The notes under the pieces are model-generated. The model searched no databases, was not told the DNA's origin, and saw nothing but the letters and a program-made list of their open reading frames with translations. From Adiantum capillus-veneris (taxonomy: Eukaryota; Streptophyta; Polypodiopsida; Polypodiales; Pteridaceae): a DNA stretch of 64,000 nt. The first letter of the stretch is position 1, and each line of letters opens with the position of its first letter. This document shows positions 10,746 through 22,232 of the stretch, one piece after another. A program made the translations under genes and the position numbers. The DNA lies in the NCBI GenBank assembly GCA_014529385.2, contig CM043945.1:91713112-91777111 (forward strand), in the 5' to 3' direction.

Positions 10746-12606
10746 TGTCAATTCCTCCCACTAAAACTCTACCAAGTGCTGGCATCTCATGAACTGCCCC
10801 CCCCCCACTAAAACTCAACCAAGTACTGACCTCTCATTAGCTGCCTCCCCCCCCCCCCATAGTGACCTCTCAGTGCCTTTTTATAGGTGTTGGCTGCTTT
10901 AGATTAGGGTAATCTGGCTTGATTAGGGTAAGCTAATTGGGGAGGCAAAGCAAGGCGGTGGGCCCTGGGTGGTTGACCCTTGCTTTGTCTTGGGAGTTAT
11001 TAAAATGAAAACCTCTAGGTGGGCCTTTGTGACATCACTTAGAGAGAGAGAAATTTACAAGGTGGGATCTTTTTACAAGGCTTAGGTGAAAACTGAAACA
11101 AAATGATGATAATAACCTACGGTTTACTGAAGAGGGCGCTGTGGTTGCGGGATGCCGGTGAATGGCAGCTTTGCCGGTGCGTCGGTGTAGCGCGTTTGTC
11201 TCCTTGAGGTCGGCCGGGGCATGCTTTCGGCGCTTTTGTTCTTTTTGTTGTCGGTGTCACGTGATTTGGGTCCTCTTACTTTATTGATGGCATCGTAGTC
11301 GTTGAATCCTTCATTTTTTCATATTTTGTATTTCGGTGTGTGCTTTTATGCGTGTGTGTATATGTATGAGTGAGTGCGGGTAGGCGTATGTGTGTGTGTA
11401 TATATATATATGTGTGTGCGTATTGACGTGCGTGTAAACGTCGATTACCGACCATTAGAGACGGCGAGAGAGCATGAGATGAGAGAGTGTGTGTGTGTAT
11501 ATGTATATAGGTGGATGTGTGTGTATTTGTATATGTGAGCGTGTGTGTGTAGGCGGAAGAGTGTGCCGTGTGGGTAAGAGAGTGTGTGTGTGTGTGAATG
11601 AGTGTGTGTGTTAGAGAGAGAGAGAGAGTGTGTGTTTTGCGCTTTAGGATTGAGCATGAAGAGAGAGAGTGAGCCAGAGAGTGAGAGTGGATGAGGTGGT
11701 GGGGGAGGGAGAGTGTGAGGGGGCGGGTGTGTGTGTGTGTGGATCAGAGAGAGAGAGAGAGAGAGAGAGAGCATCTTATCTTTGCACGCCTTCGGGCTGG
11801 AGAACGAGCGGTTGAGAGAGAGAGAGTGTGGAAACGGGCTTGCATGGGACGTGAGCAAAACGAGAGAGAGAGAGAGAGAGAGGTAGCATATCCGGGGGGC
11901 CTTGCTGGTCGATAGAGAGCGTGGGAAAGGGGGGGTGGGGTGGGGGTGGCAATGGAGTGGGGTAAGGGAGGTGTGGTGTGAGAGAGAGAGAGGGAATATT
12001 ATCCGGGCCTGTCTTGCATGGTAGCTCAAGGACAGGAGGGGGGGGGGGGGGGGGAGAGAGTCAATGTGGTAGGGAAGAGGGAGAGGGAGTAGCGGGCCAT
12101 GGGAGGGAGAATGTGAGGCCGAGGGAAGGTTGAGTGTGTGTGGGCGAGATAGAGAGATAGTTTCGAGCTATTGGCTTGCACAGAGAGCGAGGGAGGGAGT
12201 GTGAGAGGGTAATGGGAAGCGTGTGGATAAGAATAAGGGAGAGAGAGAGTTCGTATGCGGCTGTGGGCTCGACACAGAGGGAGTGCAAGAGAGAAAGCGA
12301 GAGAGAGGGGGGGGACTCAAGTCCGCTCCTGGCCGAGGGTGGCAAGTAAGGTGGGGGGAGTCATTGAGGGTCAGCGGGGTGTGGATAAGAGAGAGAGAAT
12401 ATTAGAGAGAGATAGAGAGAGAGAGAGACTTTGGATTCTTGTAGGCAACAAGGGAGATAGAGAGAGAGAGGATGGCCAAGAACTGCGCCATGTGGGCCGC
12501 CGACACGAGCTAGAAAGAGGGTGAGTTGTCAGAGAGAGAAGGAGTGGATGAGGGAGAGAGAGTGTGTGCCCAGAATGGAGAGAGGGGAAGAGGGAGGTGT
12601 GTAGAG

Positions 12607-12686
<80 letters not shown>

Positions 12687-12994
12687 TTCATTCGATGCCC
12701 GTGGGGTCTTTTCTCCGAGAGAGGGGAAGAGAGCTAGATCGATGGGGGGGAGAGATGGAGATATAGAGATAGTGAAGAAGAGAGAGAGAGAAGTACGACG
12801 GCCCGCGAGGGGAATAAAACAAGAGGGAGAGAGAGAGATGGCGGCCTGCTAGGCTGGGGTATGGAGAAGTTAGGGCGGTGAGGTTGGCCAGGGCATTGCC
12901 GAGCCTTTCGACGGTGTCGCCAAGGCTTTGAAAGAGGAAAAAATAACCTTTTTTCTCTTTTTTTTCTTTGATTTAATCCAAAAATCGGCTATCA
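10746..12994 (-). repeat. 5' LTR (right copy), purine-rich
   Basis: This is the direct repeat partner of 4255-6611. In plus-strand terms it starts TGTCAATTCCTCCC and ends CGGCTATCA, giving a TG...CA LTR. Next to it, inside the element, the minus strand reads TTGGCATCACAAGAGG a few bases after the LTR end, a possible primer-binding site; other candidates exist near 10295. It includes (GA)n at about 12610-12683. The two LTRs differ by many substitutions and indels, so the element is not recent. Confidence 0.75.
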
Positions 12995-13309
12995 CCAGCA
13001 AATGCATGTTTCTACCTTCTCACAATATGCTGGCGTTTGAGAAAGCATTCTACACGGGATTCTTCACTCGGCGAACGAAGATATTTGAGCCAGTGATCAA
13101 CAATCTAACCTCAAGGTTTGTAGGCTACTCAACAGTGGACCTGAAAAACAGAGTAACTATGCATTTCTTGCAAGTGCCATATAAGGAACGGAAAATCAGA
13201 TATCAAAAGGCTCTAACAGCGCTTAAAGACCACCTTGCCAGTTGTAAGCCCCAAGACTACTTCAGCCCATAAGCTGTGTCAAGGGACGACACGAGTGAGG
13301 AGGGGGGGA
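12995..13309 (+). pseudogene. 3' coding end of an unidentified retroelement plus polypurine tract
   Basis: The plus strand reads an open frame ending at 13272 (... VPYKERKIRYQKALTALKDH ... DYFSP). It is followed within 40 bases by a G-rich tract ending GAGGGGGGGAA and then TGTTAG at 13310. Coding sequence, polypurine tract and TG is the layout of the 3' end of an LTR element. I do not recognise the protein. Upstream the frame runs into the neighbouring LTR, so only the last ~90 residues survive. Confidence 0.45.
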
Positions 13310-13413
13310 ATGTTAGCAACAAGCTAACACAGATACCACATATACCATTTTTTGGAGTTATCATTGTTAAAATACTTATAATTATGATAAATCAAAAATA
13401 TTATAACTCCTAG
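13310..13413 (+). repeat. Truncated LTR start
   Basis: This begins TGTTAGCAACAAGCTAACAC directly after a polypurine tract and stops where the next element's LTR starts at 13414. It contains an inverted pair, GGAGTTAT ... ATAACTCC. It is probably the first ~100 bases of a 3' LTR into which the following element inserted or with which it recombined. Confidence 0.4.
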
Positions 13414-14500
13414 TGTTGCAGCTGGGGAGGAGGGCCGCCCCTTGAATTGGAGTAACCAGAGGCCATCAAAAGGGCCTGGCGCTAAACCAAGGAGGTGGGA
13501 AGGATGCAGTAGGTGCGGGGCTGCAGGGCGGCCAATTGAGAAGGATGGTGCTGGCGCTGCTGAAGGGAGATAAGAGACCGCGTTGATGAGAGGAAAAGGC
13601 CACAAGAGTTTCTGTCGACCAAGCCGGGGGGGGCCAAGGACACCAAGCAGGGCCGGGTCCATAGCACAAGGTGGGGAGGGGTTGCAAAAAGGAGGAGAGA
13701 AGCACCGTGTGCAGTGGAGGAGCCGCGAGGGTTGTGGACGATTAGGAGAAGCAGGTGGCGCATCTGACAAGGGGACCAGGTTGCAGTAAAAGAAGGGTCC
13801 GTCATGGGCAGTTGAGAGGGAAGTGGATTGCATGGGAGAATCTAGGCGCCATCGACGGGATGCTGCCGGCGGTGTCGATGATTGAGGGGTCGAAAGTATT
13901 CATGAAGCCGAGGGCGTGCCTTGGAGCAAGCGTAGAAGGTCGTCAAGGATATACAGCTACTAGCAGCCGGGGCAGGGTACCCAAAGTCACCGATGCACAA
14001 AATCGACAATGATCAAGATTGTGTTAGAGTTTTGTTGGTTTACTATGCATAACTGAGTTTATCGTTTGGCCGAGTTATCTGGTATTTGGCTTTCACCGTC
14101 TCGCTTATCTCATCTCGTGCTTCTTGTCCGTGGTAGCGGTGGCTCCGGGTCTTTTGTGTGTGTGTGTGTGTGCATAGAGAAAGGAAGAGAGAGGTTGGGC
14201 GAGCTTAATGTGTATTGCAAAGTTGATGAATGTGATTGTACATAGCTGGTGTCGGTCATAAGCGAGTCCGTGCATAGAAGATTGGTAGAAAGTGTGCATG
14301 TGTGTGTGACTCTGTGTGGGTAGGGGTGCTGGATAATTACTGGGCTATAGAGAGGCAACTAGCTTGTGTATATTGTGTGTTCCCATTTCCCCCATCCCAT
14401 CAGTGGTGCCCCCACTGAGGAGCTACTGATTGCGCCTTGGTGAAGTCGAAGACGGTGTTGCGGTGTTTCCAGGCTCAAAGAACAAGTGCTGCTAAGAAAG

Positions 14501-16010
14501 ATGTGGTCAGGTTTCCCTACTTTTACAGGTGCTGAAGATGCTGAGGTTTTGGCTGCAAGACTACGGCCTTTTTCTGCTGGAGAGCGGCCTGTAGAGAGAA
14601 GAGGGAGTGGCCCAAGCTTTCCCGTTCCTCGTTCATGGCAAAGCAAAGGTATGGTATGAGAGCTTGCAGGCTGAAGAAAAGCTGGATTGGGGTACATTGG
14701 AAGCGGCATTTCGAAGCCGATATGTGGTCAACCCGCAGTGGAGTGAAGTGAAGCAGATGATGGACAACCTAAAGCAAAGCCTTGACGGCGATTTTCGACC
14801 ATTCGTGTGGGAGTTCAAGGCCATATGGAGCAAGTTGATTAAGGTAACTGCTGTAGAGAATGCAGATTTTTTGAAGACGACCGAGTTTGTGGACTGCTTG
14901 CATGTCAAAGTGCGAGATAAAGTCGAGATGGATGGGCCATGCACATACGAGCAGGCAGTAGCCTACGCACATAGCAGGACGAAGAAGCTTTTAAAGAAGC
15001 AGCAGGCAAAGCAGGTTCTGACGAGTCCATTGGAGGCAAGGCCAATTGCTAAGGAAGAGCTTTAGGCAATCCAGTCCTTTGTTGATGCACATGTGATAGC
15101 AGCGGATAGGCGTGATGACAGAGTAGAGACGATACCTTGTGGGCCTATGAGGCCTCAGCAGCTCCAAAGAGGAGTCTACCAAGTACCACCGGATGTGCTT
15201 GACCAGGTGACATTCAAAAAGCAAGTAGTGGAGAAGATAGCTGAAGTGCCAAAGTCGGTGAGTTTTGTGGAGAAAGCCGAGCTGTGTTTGAGCTATAGTA
15301 GTGCCTTGGATACGGACAGCACATTGGAAACGGAGTGTGCTTTCTCAAGGTATGAGACCTATGATGTTATGTATGTCGATAATTTGGGCAAAGAACGGTA
15401 GGTTACAGGTGAAGAACCAAATTGCAAAGACCAGAGGGTTGGGCAACCCTCTCTCATGCCTTGTGATGGTGAGACCATGCTGACTGAAGAGGACTGTCTT
15501 GATGAAGATGATTGGGGGTTCGATGAGCCGGTGGTCGATGTTGATGACGAAGCACAGGTTTTGGTTGCTAAAGCTATGGCAAGGATATAGGATATGCGAG
15601 GCTATGTGCTTGCTCCAGTACTGCTTGAAGAGCCTATAGATGAGGTTTTGCTAGTGTGTGCTTCGGATGATCGGATGCCGCAGGTTGCCTTGCTTAAAGA
15701 CGATGATGGTATGGAGATCTCTCTAGACGATGGCTGGGACACAGAGGATGTAGGAGCTATGCAGGGTGTGCAAGTTTGTTTTGGGCGTAGAGATGGTCCA
15801 TGCGTACAACTTTTTGAAAGATGTTTCTATGAAGGTCTACGAGACTGGTTGGCTGACAAAGTTACAGGTGCAAAGCAGGGAATACTTGCCTATGTTTTAC
15901 GGACGGATGATGATGATCAAAGCTATATTTTTTATCCTGGTGGAAACTTCTTTACAATTGGGAGAGATTATGGCTTTCCATTTGACCCAGGAGGGCTCTA
16001 CATCAGATGA
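14501..16010 (+). pseudogene. Gag-type ORF interrupted by in-frame TAG codons
   Basis: ATG at 14501 gives MWSGFPTFTGAEDAEV. After a frameshift near 14560 one frame runs from about 14592 to the TGA ending at 16010. Within it, stops occur at 14592, 15063, 15399 and 15588, and all four are TAG. The first 150 residues form a Retrotrans_gag domain (FPFLVHGKAKVWYESL ... FRSRYVV). The remainder is acidic (EDCLDEDDWGFDE, DDGMEISLDDGWDTED) and ends near YPGGNFFTIG. I see no zinc knuckle or protease motif. Its job would be capsid formation. The C-terminal two thirds are of unknown function. Confidence 0.75.
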
Positions 16011-16093
16011 ATATCTCTCTATCTATCTATCGATTTCTTTTTATACATAGTATCGATCAGTTTTCATCTTATGCACTGATATATCATCTAAAT

Positions 16094-16560
16094 AATACTA
16101 TGGTTGAGCATGAATGCTCAACGAGGGGTTGGGCAATGATGGTGCACCTAGAATTCGTCGACCCACGGAAGTGTCAACAGCAGATACATGGAGGTGTGCA
16201 TGTCGATGGGAGAGTGATGATGCATTTGATAAGTGCAGATTGGAACAAACGTGACTATGGTGTGTATGCCAGATCCGGTATTCTGCAAGCATTTGTCCAA
16301 TGGGGAATTACGGGAGCACAAGGTGGTCGACGATCGTTTCGGTCATCACAATTGCTGCACGCAAAGATCTCGTCATCTGCAAACCATTTCTACTTTGTGG
16401 AGCGGGCTTTGTTGATCTGTGGCCATGTGGACTTCTCAATGGCACCAGTATTCCAAGCGAGGGGGGCAAACCTATACGGCATTTTCTTGGTGTGTGAAGC
16501 AGAACTAAGGAGGGATTTTTTTAAGGCAAAGCATAAAATTCACAGGGAAAAAAAATTTGC
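16094..16560 (+). pseudogene. Unidentified short ORF before the 3' LTR
   Basis: An open plus-strand frame covers about 16007-16792. Its first ~30 residues look like non-coding AT-rich sequence and its end lies in the LTR. The plausible part reads through VHVDGRVMMHL and NHFYFVERALLICGHV and has no family match that I know. It may be a residue of a larger 3' ORF. Confidence is low. Confidence 0.25.
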
Positions 16561-17706
16561 ATGGAGAGGGTGCCACTGCAGATCACGGGTGGCCGAGAGT
16601 GGAAAGGGAAGCGCTGGTGGGGAAGGGAGCGCCATCTCGGTGCCTTGCATGAGTCAGGCGAGTGGCGGGTGGTTGCAAAGGTGGAAGGGAGTTGGCATGA
16701 AGGGGGCGCCATCCTCAGGGAGAGAGAAGGGCGACGGGGCCACCTACATGACAGAGGAGGTGTTGCAGCTGGGGAGGAGGGCCGCCCCTTGAATTGGAGT
16801 AACCAGAGGCCATCGAGAGAGCCTGGAGCAAAACCAACGAGGTGGGAAGGATGCAGTAGGTGCGGGGCTGCAGGGCGGCCCATTGAGAAGGATGGTGCTG
16901 GCGCTGCTGAAGGGAGATAAGAGACCGCGTTGATGAGAGGAAAAGGCCACAAGTGTTTCTGTCGACCAAGCCGGGGGGCCCAAGGACACCAAGCAGGGCC
17001 GGGTCCATAGCACAAGGTGGGGAGGGGTTGCAAAAAGGAGGAGAGAAGCACCGTGTGCAGTGGAGGAGCCGCGAGGGTTGTGGACGATTAGGAGAAGCAG
17101 GTGGCGCATCTCACAAGGGATGGGCAGTTGAGAGGGAAGTGGATTGCATGGGAGAATCTAGCCGCCATCGACGGGATGCTGCCGGCAGTGTCGATGATTG
17201 AGGGGTCGAAAGTATTGATGAAGCCGAGGGCGTGCCTTGGAGCAAGCGTAGAAGGTCGTCAAGGATATACAGCTACTAGCAGCCGGGGCAGGGTACCCAA
17301 TGGCACCGATGCACAAAATCGACAGTGATCAAGATTGTGTTAGAGTTTTGTTTGTTTACTATGCATAACTGAGTTTATCGTTTGGCCGAGTTATCTGGTA
17401 TTTGGCTGTCACCGTCTCGCTTATCTCTATTCGTGCTTCTTGCCCGTGGTAGCGGTGGCTCCGGGTCTTTTGTGTGTGTGTGCACAGAGAAAGGAAGAGA
17501 GAGGTTGGGCGGCTTAATGTGTATTGCAAAGTTGATGAATGTGATTGTATATAGCTGGTGTCCGTCATAAGTGAGTCGGTGCATAGAAGATTGGCAGAAA
17601 GTGTGCATGTGTGTGATTTTGTGTGGGTAGGGGTGCTGGATAATTACCGGGCTGTAGAGAGGCAGCTAGCTTGTGTATATTGTGTGTTCCCGTTTCCCCC
17701 ATCCCA

Positions 17707-18325
17707 ATGGCTATGTCAAAAATCCACTGCTGTTAATAATCGCAATTTGGACAGTTGACCTAAAGTGGGATATGAGACCATAAGCATGAATGTGCTTAAG
17801 TCTTATAAACATGTTCTAGAAGTTTCATTAAGTTTGGATGTCATTTGATGCTACAACGGATGTGGCTTGTTTACCGATGAGTGATTGACTTTTGGTTATT
17901 TCAGTCACTTGAGTGTAGATTGAGTTAGATGCAAGTTGTTATTTGTTTTCCGAGAGAGACACCCTCTTGTAGCCTCTATGCACTAGTCAAGTCAGCTTCA
18001 TCCCATAGATTGACAATTTTATCGTGGTTCTTGCTAATACTGCAATAAGATAGGATAGTGAGGTTAGGTAGGAGTCCCACATACCCAAAAGATAGTCATT
18101 TCCAAGACTAAACTATAGTCGCGTCATTGGTTTGCCTTTTGCGAGGGTCATACGTGAGGCTTTCTAAAGCCGAACACTAAGGGACATGCTACCCACTTCA
18201 AGGTGGATTAGGTTGCTAAAGATCCCCCTCTCGTATCCTGATCTATCATACGCCATGTATAGAGAGGACTAGATGTTTTGACGTCATGTTGACAGCCATT
18301 TGTCAATTTGATAGTGTGCACATAA
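17707..18325. other. No gene seen
   Basis: Intermediate-composition sequence with no convincing ORF, TIR, LTR end or microsatellite. It lies between the 3' LTR of one element and a copia gag fragment. Confidence 0.5.
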
Positions 18326-19254
18326 AAATTGATATTCTTCGGTTTTTTCATATTGCTCAAAGAGAATTTCTATGCGTATTGCACTTTGATAGTCATTCTG
18401 CTTGGGAGTTTTTGCGAAATTCAAACAAGGCTCAACCAAACGTTTTCAAAATTTATTCTTTGAAATCTTACTCTTATGGAAAATTCCAAGGATAGGGATG
18501 TTTACGACATCAATAAGTTTGGCCAAACAAACTTTGCCCTTTGGAAAGCATAGATTCAAGTGAAGAAGAAGAAACATATTCTGTTTTCATGTGGTATGAG
18601 GAGTGAGGAGATCAACATGACTCAGTTTCAATAGGAGGAGTTAGTTGCACTTTGCAAATCTACGATTAGAGTGCATTATGCCGAGTCAGTTTATTTCACT
18701 ATTTTTGAGTGAATGACTGAAATGCAACATGTATGAGGAAACTCTCCTAGCAAGAAGATGTTCTTAAAGTGAAAGTTTCATAATCTATGTATGAAAGAGT
18801 CAAATAGTGTTGCTAGCCATATTAATGAGTTCCACTCTTGGTTTGCTCAGGCTCATCCTCAACAGATGGAGTTATATGATGAGATTAAAGCTATTCACTT
18901 TCTTTTCTCATTGCCACCTTTGTGGGATACATTTTGTATTGTTTGTTAGTAATTTTGCACCAAATGGTACACTAGTGTACAATGATATCACTAGTTCTTA
19001 TCTTTCACACAAAGTGCATCATAAGACTATGGGTAGTTTACTTCATGGAGAAGCTCACTATGTGAAAAAAGAAAGCAAATAAAGGAAAGGTCATTATTGA
19101 CAATGTGAATCTGGCAAAGAGGGAAAAAAAGATACATCTTGTGATCGATCAAAGTCTTGTAGAAAATATGATATTCAATGTCATTTCCATGAGAAGCATA
19201 GCCATATAAACAAAGACTTTCATGCATGAAAATGTGAGAAAGGCAAAAGATAAA
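18326..19254 (+). pseudogene. Ty1/copia Gag fragment, copy 1
   Basis: The plus strand, with several stops, encodes a copia Gag (UBN2/Retrotran_gag_2 type): DVYDINKFGQTNFALWKA, then MKESNSVASHINEFHSW and HFLFSLPPLWDTF. A decayed zinc-knuckle region near 19160 has His and Phe in place of Cys (CHFHEKHSHINKDF). A near-identical fragment lies at 28318-29239. Both end at exactly the same base against a family A LTR, so this is a copia copy into which such an LTR inserted. Confidence 0.8.
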
Positions 19255-20426
19255 TGAGAGGTCCCCAACCCCGAGAAAATTGGGATGACTTGATAGATGG
19301 CCTTCCTTTATTCTCCTTTTCCATTGACGACACCCTACTCCGTTTCCACAAAGTAGAGATACGAGCAAAGGAAGAGAGGAAGTCCTCTATCCATCGTTTA
19401 CGTGGTTATAAGGGTCATACGCCACAAGCAAGGTCGATACATTTAGGATTCTAATGAAGTTGTTTCCTAACATGAAGATGAAATCCCATTGACATATTTA
19501 GAATCCATAAACAATACCTTTTTTCTCACGTTTAAGAGGCATGGCGGCCATCCATAGACCATAAATATGATATGAGACTTAGTTTAAAATAAATAGTAAT
19601 CTTATATCAAGTAGATTTGGGACATTTCGACTCTTAGTAGAATGAGTCTAATTTCACTTCTCTTAATATAAGGGAGTGGAGAATTTCTCGACTAATCAAG
19701 ACCACCTATCCTTGACTGGCAACTTGAGCCATCCCCCACTTTCCATCCCACATCACACTTTTTACCACACTATTTAACATATACAAACAGTGTTCCTTAA
19801 TTAATTCCAAACATAGGTTCTTTTATACAACCCTTCAAACAATTCAAACAATGCCTAATGAAGACAACCCTATTATTCAACAAAAATAACTTTTACAATT
19901 TCTCATGAGTTGCCGCTACCCACGGACATTCTCTGTCTAATCAACAGAGTCATTGTAAAGGATTTATTCGCTAACCAGAAATTGCGCAACCTTCCCATCT
20001 CACTAACCGTGAGGCATCCCGCTAACCGCGAGGCATCTTGCTAATCGCCAGGCATCCCGCTACCCGCGAGGCATCCCGCTAACCGCGAGGAACAAAAGAG
20101 AGCCAATAACCTCAGCTTAATCTCCGCTACCTGCGGGATCATCTCGCTACCCATGAGGAACAAAAGATATTCTTTCAACAATTCATCTCTTTAAATGATT
20201 CTTTAAACATAATCAATCAATTTTTCATATCAATCAAAATCCACTTATCAAACAATAACAATTCAACAACAGTGACAATTTATCAAAAATTTCTTTTACT
20301 AATCTATGAAAACATATGCTTGTTTCTTGTGATAGTATCACGTTTCTTGGATAGTTTAAGGGTTCCCTATGATTAGCTTCCCAAGTCAAACATGAATAGC
20401 AATGCATAATTATAAATTTGTCTTAC

Positions 20427-20603
20427 CGGATTTGGAGCGCGTGCGGCTAACTCCTGTGGTGGAGGTTGGACGACTTCGAATTCTTCGTTGGTTGATGCTT
20501 CTGCATGAGATACGTTCGGAGTAGACACCTTTCTTCTCATCTTCCTTGTTTGTGCAACGGCATGGGCGTTCTTAGAACTTCACGTTACACGCTTCGGGGC
20601 CAT
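20427..20603 (-). pseudogene. Putative first exon inside LTR A1 (MAPKRV...)
   Basis: The minus-strand ATG at 20603 starts MAPKRVT, followed by a stop (CGA to TGA relative to A3), then continues VSTPNVSHAEAS to APNP. It ends at a consensus splice donor, CCG/GTAAGA, at 20426. Upstream is a TATA box at 20833-20840. Corresponding exons occur in A2 (26733-26909, intact) and A3 (from 39324, split by the CACTA element). This suggests that the family A LTR supplies a short, basic N-terminal exon spliced to sequence beyond the LTR. (GA)n at 20641-20674 lies in the leader. Confidence 0.5.
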
Positions 20604-20634
20604 AGCTTCAGAATAGAGAAAAGAAAAGTGCATT

Positions 20635-20676
<42 letters not shown>

Positions 20677-20830
20677 ACAAACCAGGAGATGGCACGTCGA
20701 CGATTGGGGATGGAGATGGATTGAAGGTGAGAGGTTAAGGAACAGAGCCTTCCTCCGGTGCGTCGTTGTAAGAGAGCTTCCACTTCTGTAGATGTGTGTG
20801 TCTATCCCTTCAAAGTGAGGGGAATGAGGT

Positions 20831-20841
20831 CTTTATATAAG
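20831..20841 (-). promoter_or_regulatory. TATA box in LTR A1
   Basis: Minus strand CTTATATAAAG lies about 230 bases upstream of the exon ATG. The same box is present in A2 (27120-27129, CCTATATAAAG) and is damaged in A3 (CCTATAAAG at about 39550). Confidence 0.6.
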
Positions 20842-21285
20842 CTCTCAAGGCCAACTAAGAATAGAATAGATGGATAAGTTCGTGTACGTTCGCGGCTCCT
20901 TTTTTTGCGGACACGAAACTCGATGCAAGATTTCGGTTCTCCAATTTTATAAGAAGCTTGAGCTCCAAGACAAGAACTTTAAACTTAACTCCCTCTTCTT
21001 TCTTTCCTAAAAATACTCCTCCTTTCCTAAAATTGCTCTCTCTTTCCTAAAATTGCTCCTTCTTTCCCAAGAGTCAACTCTTATCTTTGAATACAATCTT
21101 GAGGCTTAAGTTTCCCATCAACTTTATTGTTCTCAAGTGAATAAGGTTCATAATCAATAGTTCTAAAGTATGATTTTTAAATCCGATCGTTCCATTTGAA
21201 TGCATTATGACTTAACAAAATGCGAACCTTAAATATTTGCAAGGTGAATAAAATACTTTTATTGAAAAATGTTGCGTACATTACA

Positions 21286-21505
21286 GAAAAGCAGTGACAA
21301 TAATGCAAAAGAGAAAAAGAGTAAAATTTCATTGAAGATCCAAGAGATCAATTTGGACATTGATTATGATGATATGTCGGACATTAATGTGTTGAGACAG
21401 AGTCTACACATGTGTTCTATGATGCACAGGAGACTTTATGTTTACAAAGCTCATTGCCAACCAAATTGCTAATTAGTGATGATGAAGCTCAGGGGGTGCA
21501 CCTTG
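21286..21505 (+). pseudogene. Copia fragment, right flank of A1
   Basis: The plus strand reads a lysine-rich then acidic segment (KEKKSKISLKIQEINLDIDY). After a small indel it reads STHVFYDAEETL-like residues in copy 2. A near-identical segment follows A3 at 40002-40222. It is the continuation of the copia element interrupted by the LTR. At 21496-21505 it switches to gypsy gag through the shared bases CCTTGTT. Confidence 0.55.
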
Positions 21506-22232
21506 TTCCTTCATCAAAGGTTTAGCTTGTAGTAAAGCATCTTGTACTATGGTAGGTTTCAGGGCTTCCAATCACGAACTAATTGGTTCTCTTAAACCTT
21601 GACAAAAGCAAGCTACCTACTGCTCTATGGTCATTGATGGTGCGTAGCGTCTAAGCCTTAGAAACTTTTGAGTAGTACTCTTCCAAGAATAAATTGTATT
21701 GTTTCAAGCTGAAGAACTCATTCATCTTTATCGCTTCATGGGTAGGAGGTATGTATCTTTCCTTTATCGCTTCTTTGATCTCCCACCAACTATGAGAGTT
21801 CTCCAACACTCCCATTTCACGACAATGTTGTTTCCACCATAACTTCACTTCCCCTAAGAGGTGAAACATCCCTAACATCGCTTGATTTGTAGGTGTGGTC
21901 CTTACAGCAGAAAAATAATCATCCATATCTTCAATCCATACTTCTGCATCTTTCTCAGTGTCATCACCCTCTCCTTTAAAGGAAGGTGGTTGCATAGCTT
22001 CAATCCATACTTCTGCATCTTTCTCAATTTCATCACCCTCTCCTTTAAAGGAAGGTGGTTGCATTTGTTTGAGCAACAAATTCTTCTCCTGAATCTCCGT
22101 ATAAATAGCATGGTTATGAGGGTTTTCCAACGTAGAAGTGATTTGAGGATTTTCCTGTTTATAAAAACTCAAATCAATAGGGTACTTTCTAAACTAAGAC
22201 TTATCCAGTCCACTAAAAGCTCAATCGTATGA
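21506..22232 (-). pseudogene. Gypsy Gag of family A (left interior)
   Basis: The minus-strand ORF from about 22172 to 21651 reads MSFYKQENPQ, then an exact-style duplication of 23 residues (MQPPSFKGEGD.. twice, 69 bp, about 21950-22090). The capsid segment follows: MFHLLGEVKLWWKQHC, IKERYIPP and FFSLKQYNLFLEEYYSK. The frame breaks near 21650 and homology continues to 21506. It lies between the primer-binding site (22758-22775) and the truncation point, so only the 5' interior of the element is present. Gag normally forms the particle; this copy is broken. Confidence 0.85.

Larger units (their letters stand above)
4255..12994 (-). mobile_element. Non-autonomous LTR retrotransposon, pol-less, purine-rich LTRs
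   Basis: Two direct ~2.3-kb repeats (4255-6611 and 10746-12994) flank a 4.1-kb interior. Read on the minus strand, both LTRs begin TGATAG(T/C)CGATTTT. The left one is immediately preceded by a polypurine tract, AAAAGGGGAGGGC. The interior encodes a leader region, gag (9139-8265), a proline-rich frame, and a membrane-protein-like frame (7778-6707). I find no protease, RT or integrase. The outer flanks do not share a 5-bp duplication (TCATA left, CCAGC right), so one end is truncated or recombined, probably the left. Which Ty3/gypsy lineage supplies pol in trans cannot be told. Confidence 0.75.
13414..17706 (+). mobile_element. Non-autonomous plus-strand LTR retrotransposon (gag only)
   Basis: Two direct repeats, 13414-14399 (986 bp) and 16761-17706 (946 bp), share the start TGTTGCAGCTGGGG and the end CCCCCATCCCA. 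They differ by a ~30-bp deletion and scattered changes. The 2.36-kb interior has a primer-binding-site candidate, TGGTGCCCCCACTGAGGA at about 14404, a gag-type ORF and a short purine-rich run before the 3' LTR. No pol domain is present. The flanks CCTAG and ATGGC do not match, so no target duplication is visible. A G-rich tract at about 16460 could be an alternative polypurine tract, which would make the 3' LTR longer. Confidence 0.75.
19255..21285 (-). repeat. Family A LTR, copy A1 (solo-like)
   Basis: A 2.03-kb LTR, plus-strand TGAGAGGTCCCCAACC ... GCGTACATTACA; on the minus strand it starts TGTAATGTACSCAAC. It matches A2 and A3. Copia-derived sequence sits on both sides, so it looks like a solo LTR in a copia element. 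Flanks ATAAA and GAAAA are only approximate target duplications. At 19995-20165 it contains a short degenerate tandem repeat built on GCGAGGCATCCCGCTAAC. It also carries a TATA box and a small first-exon ORF, annotated separately. Confidence 0.85.
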
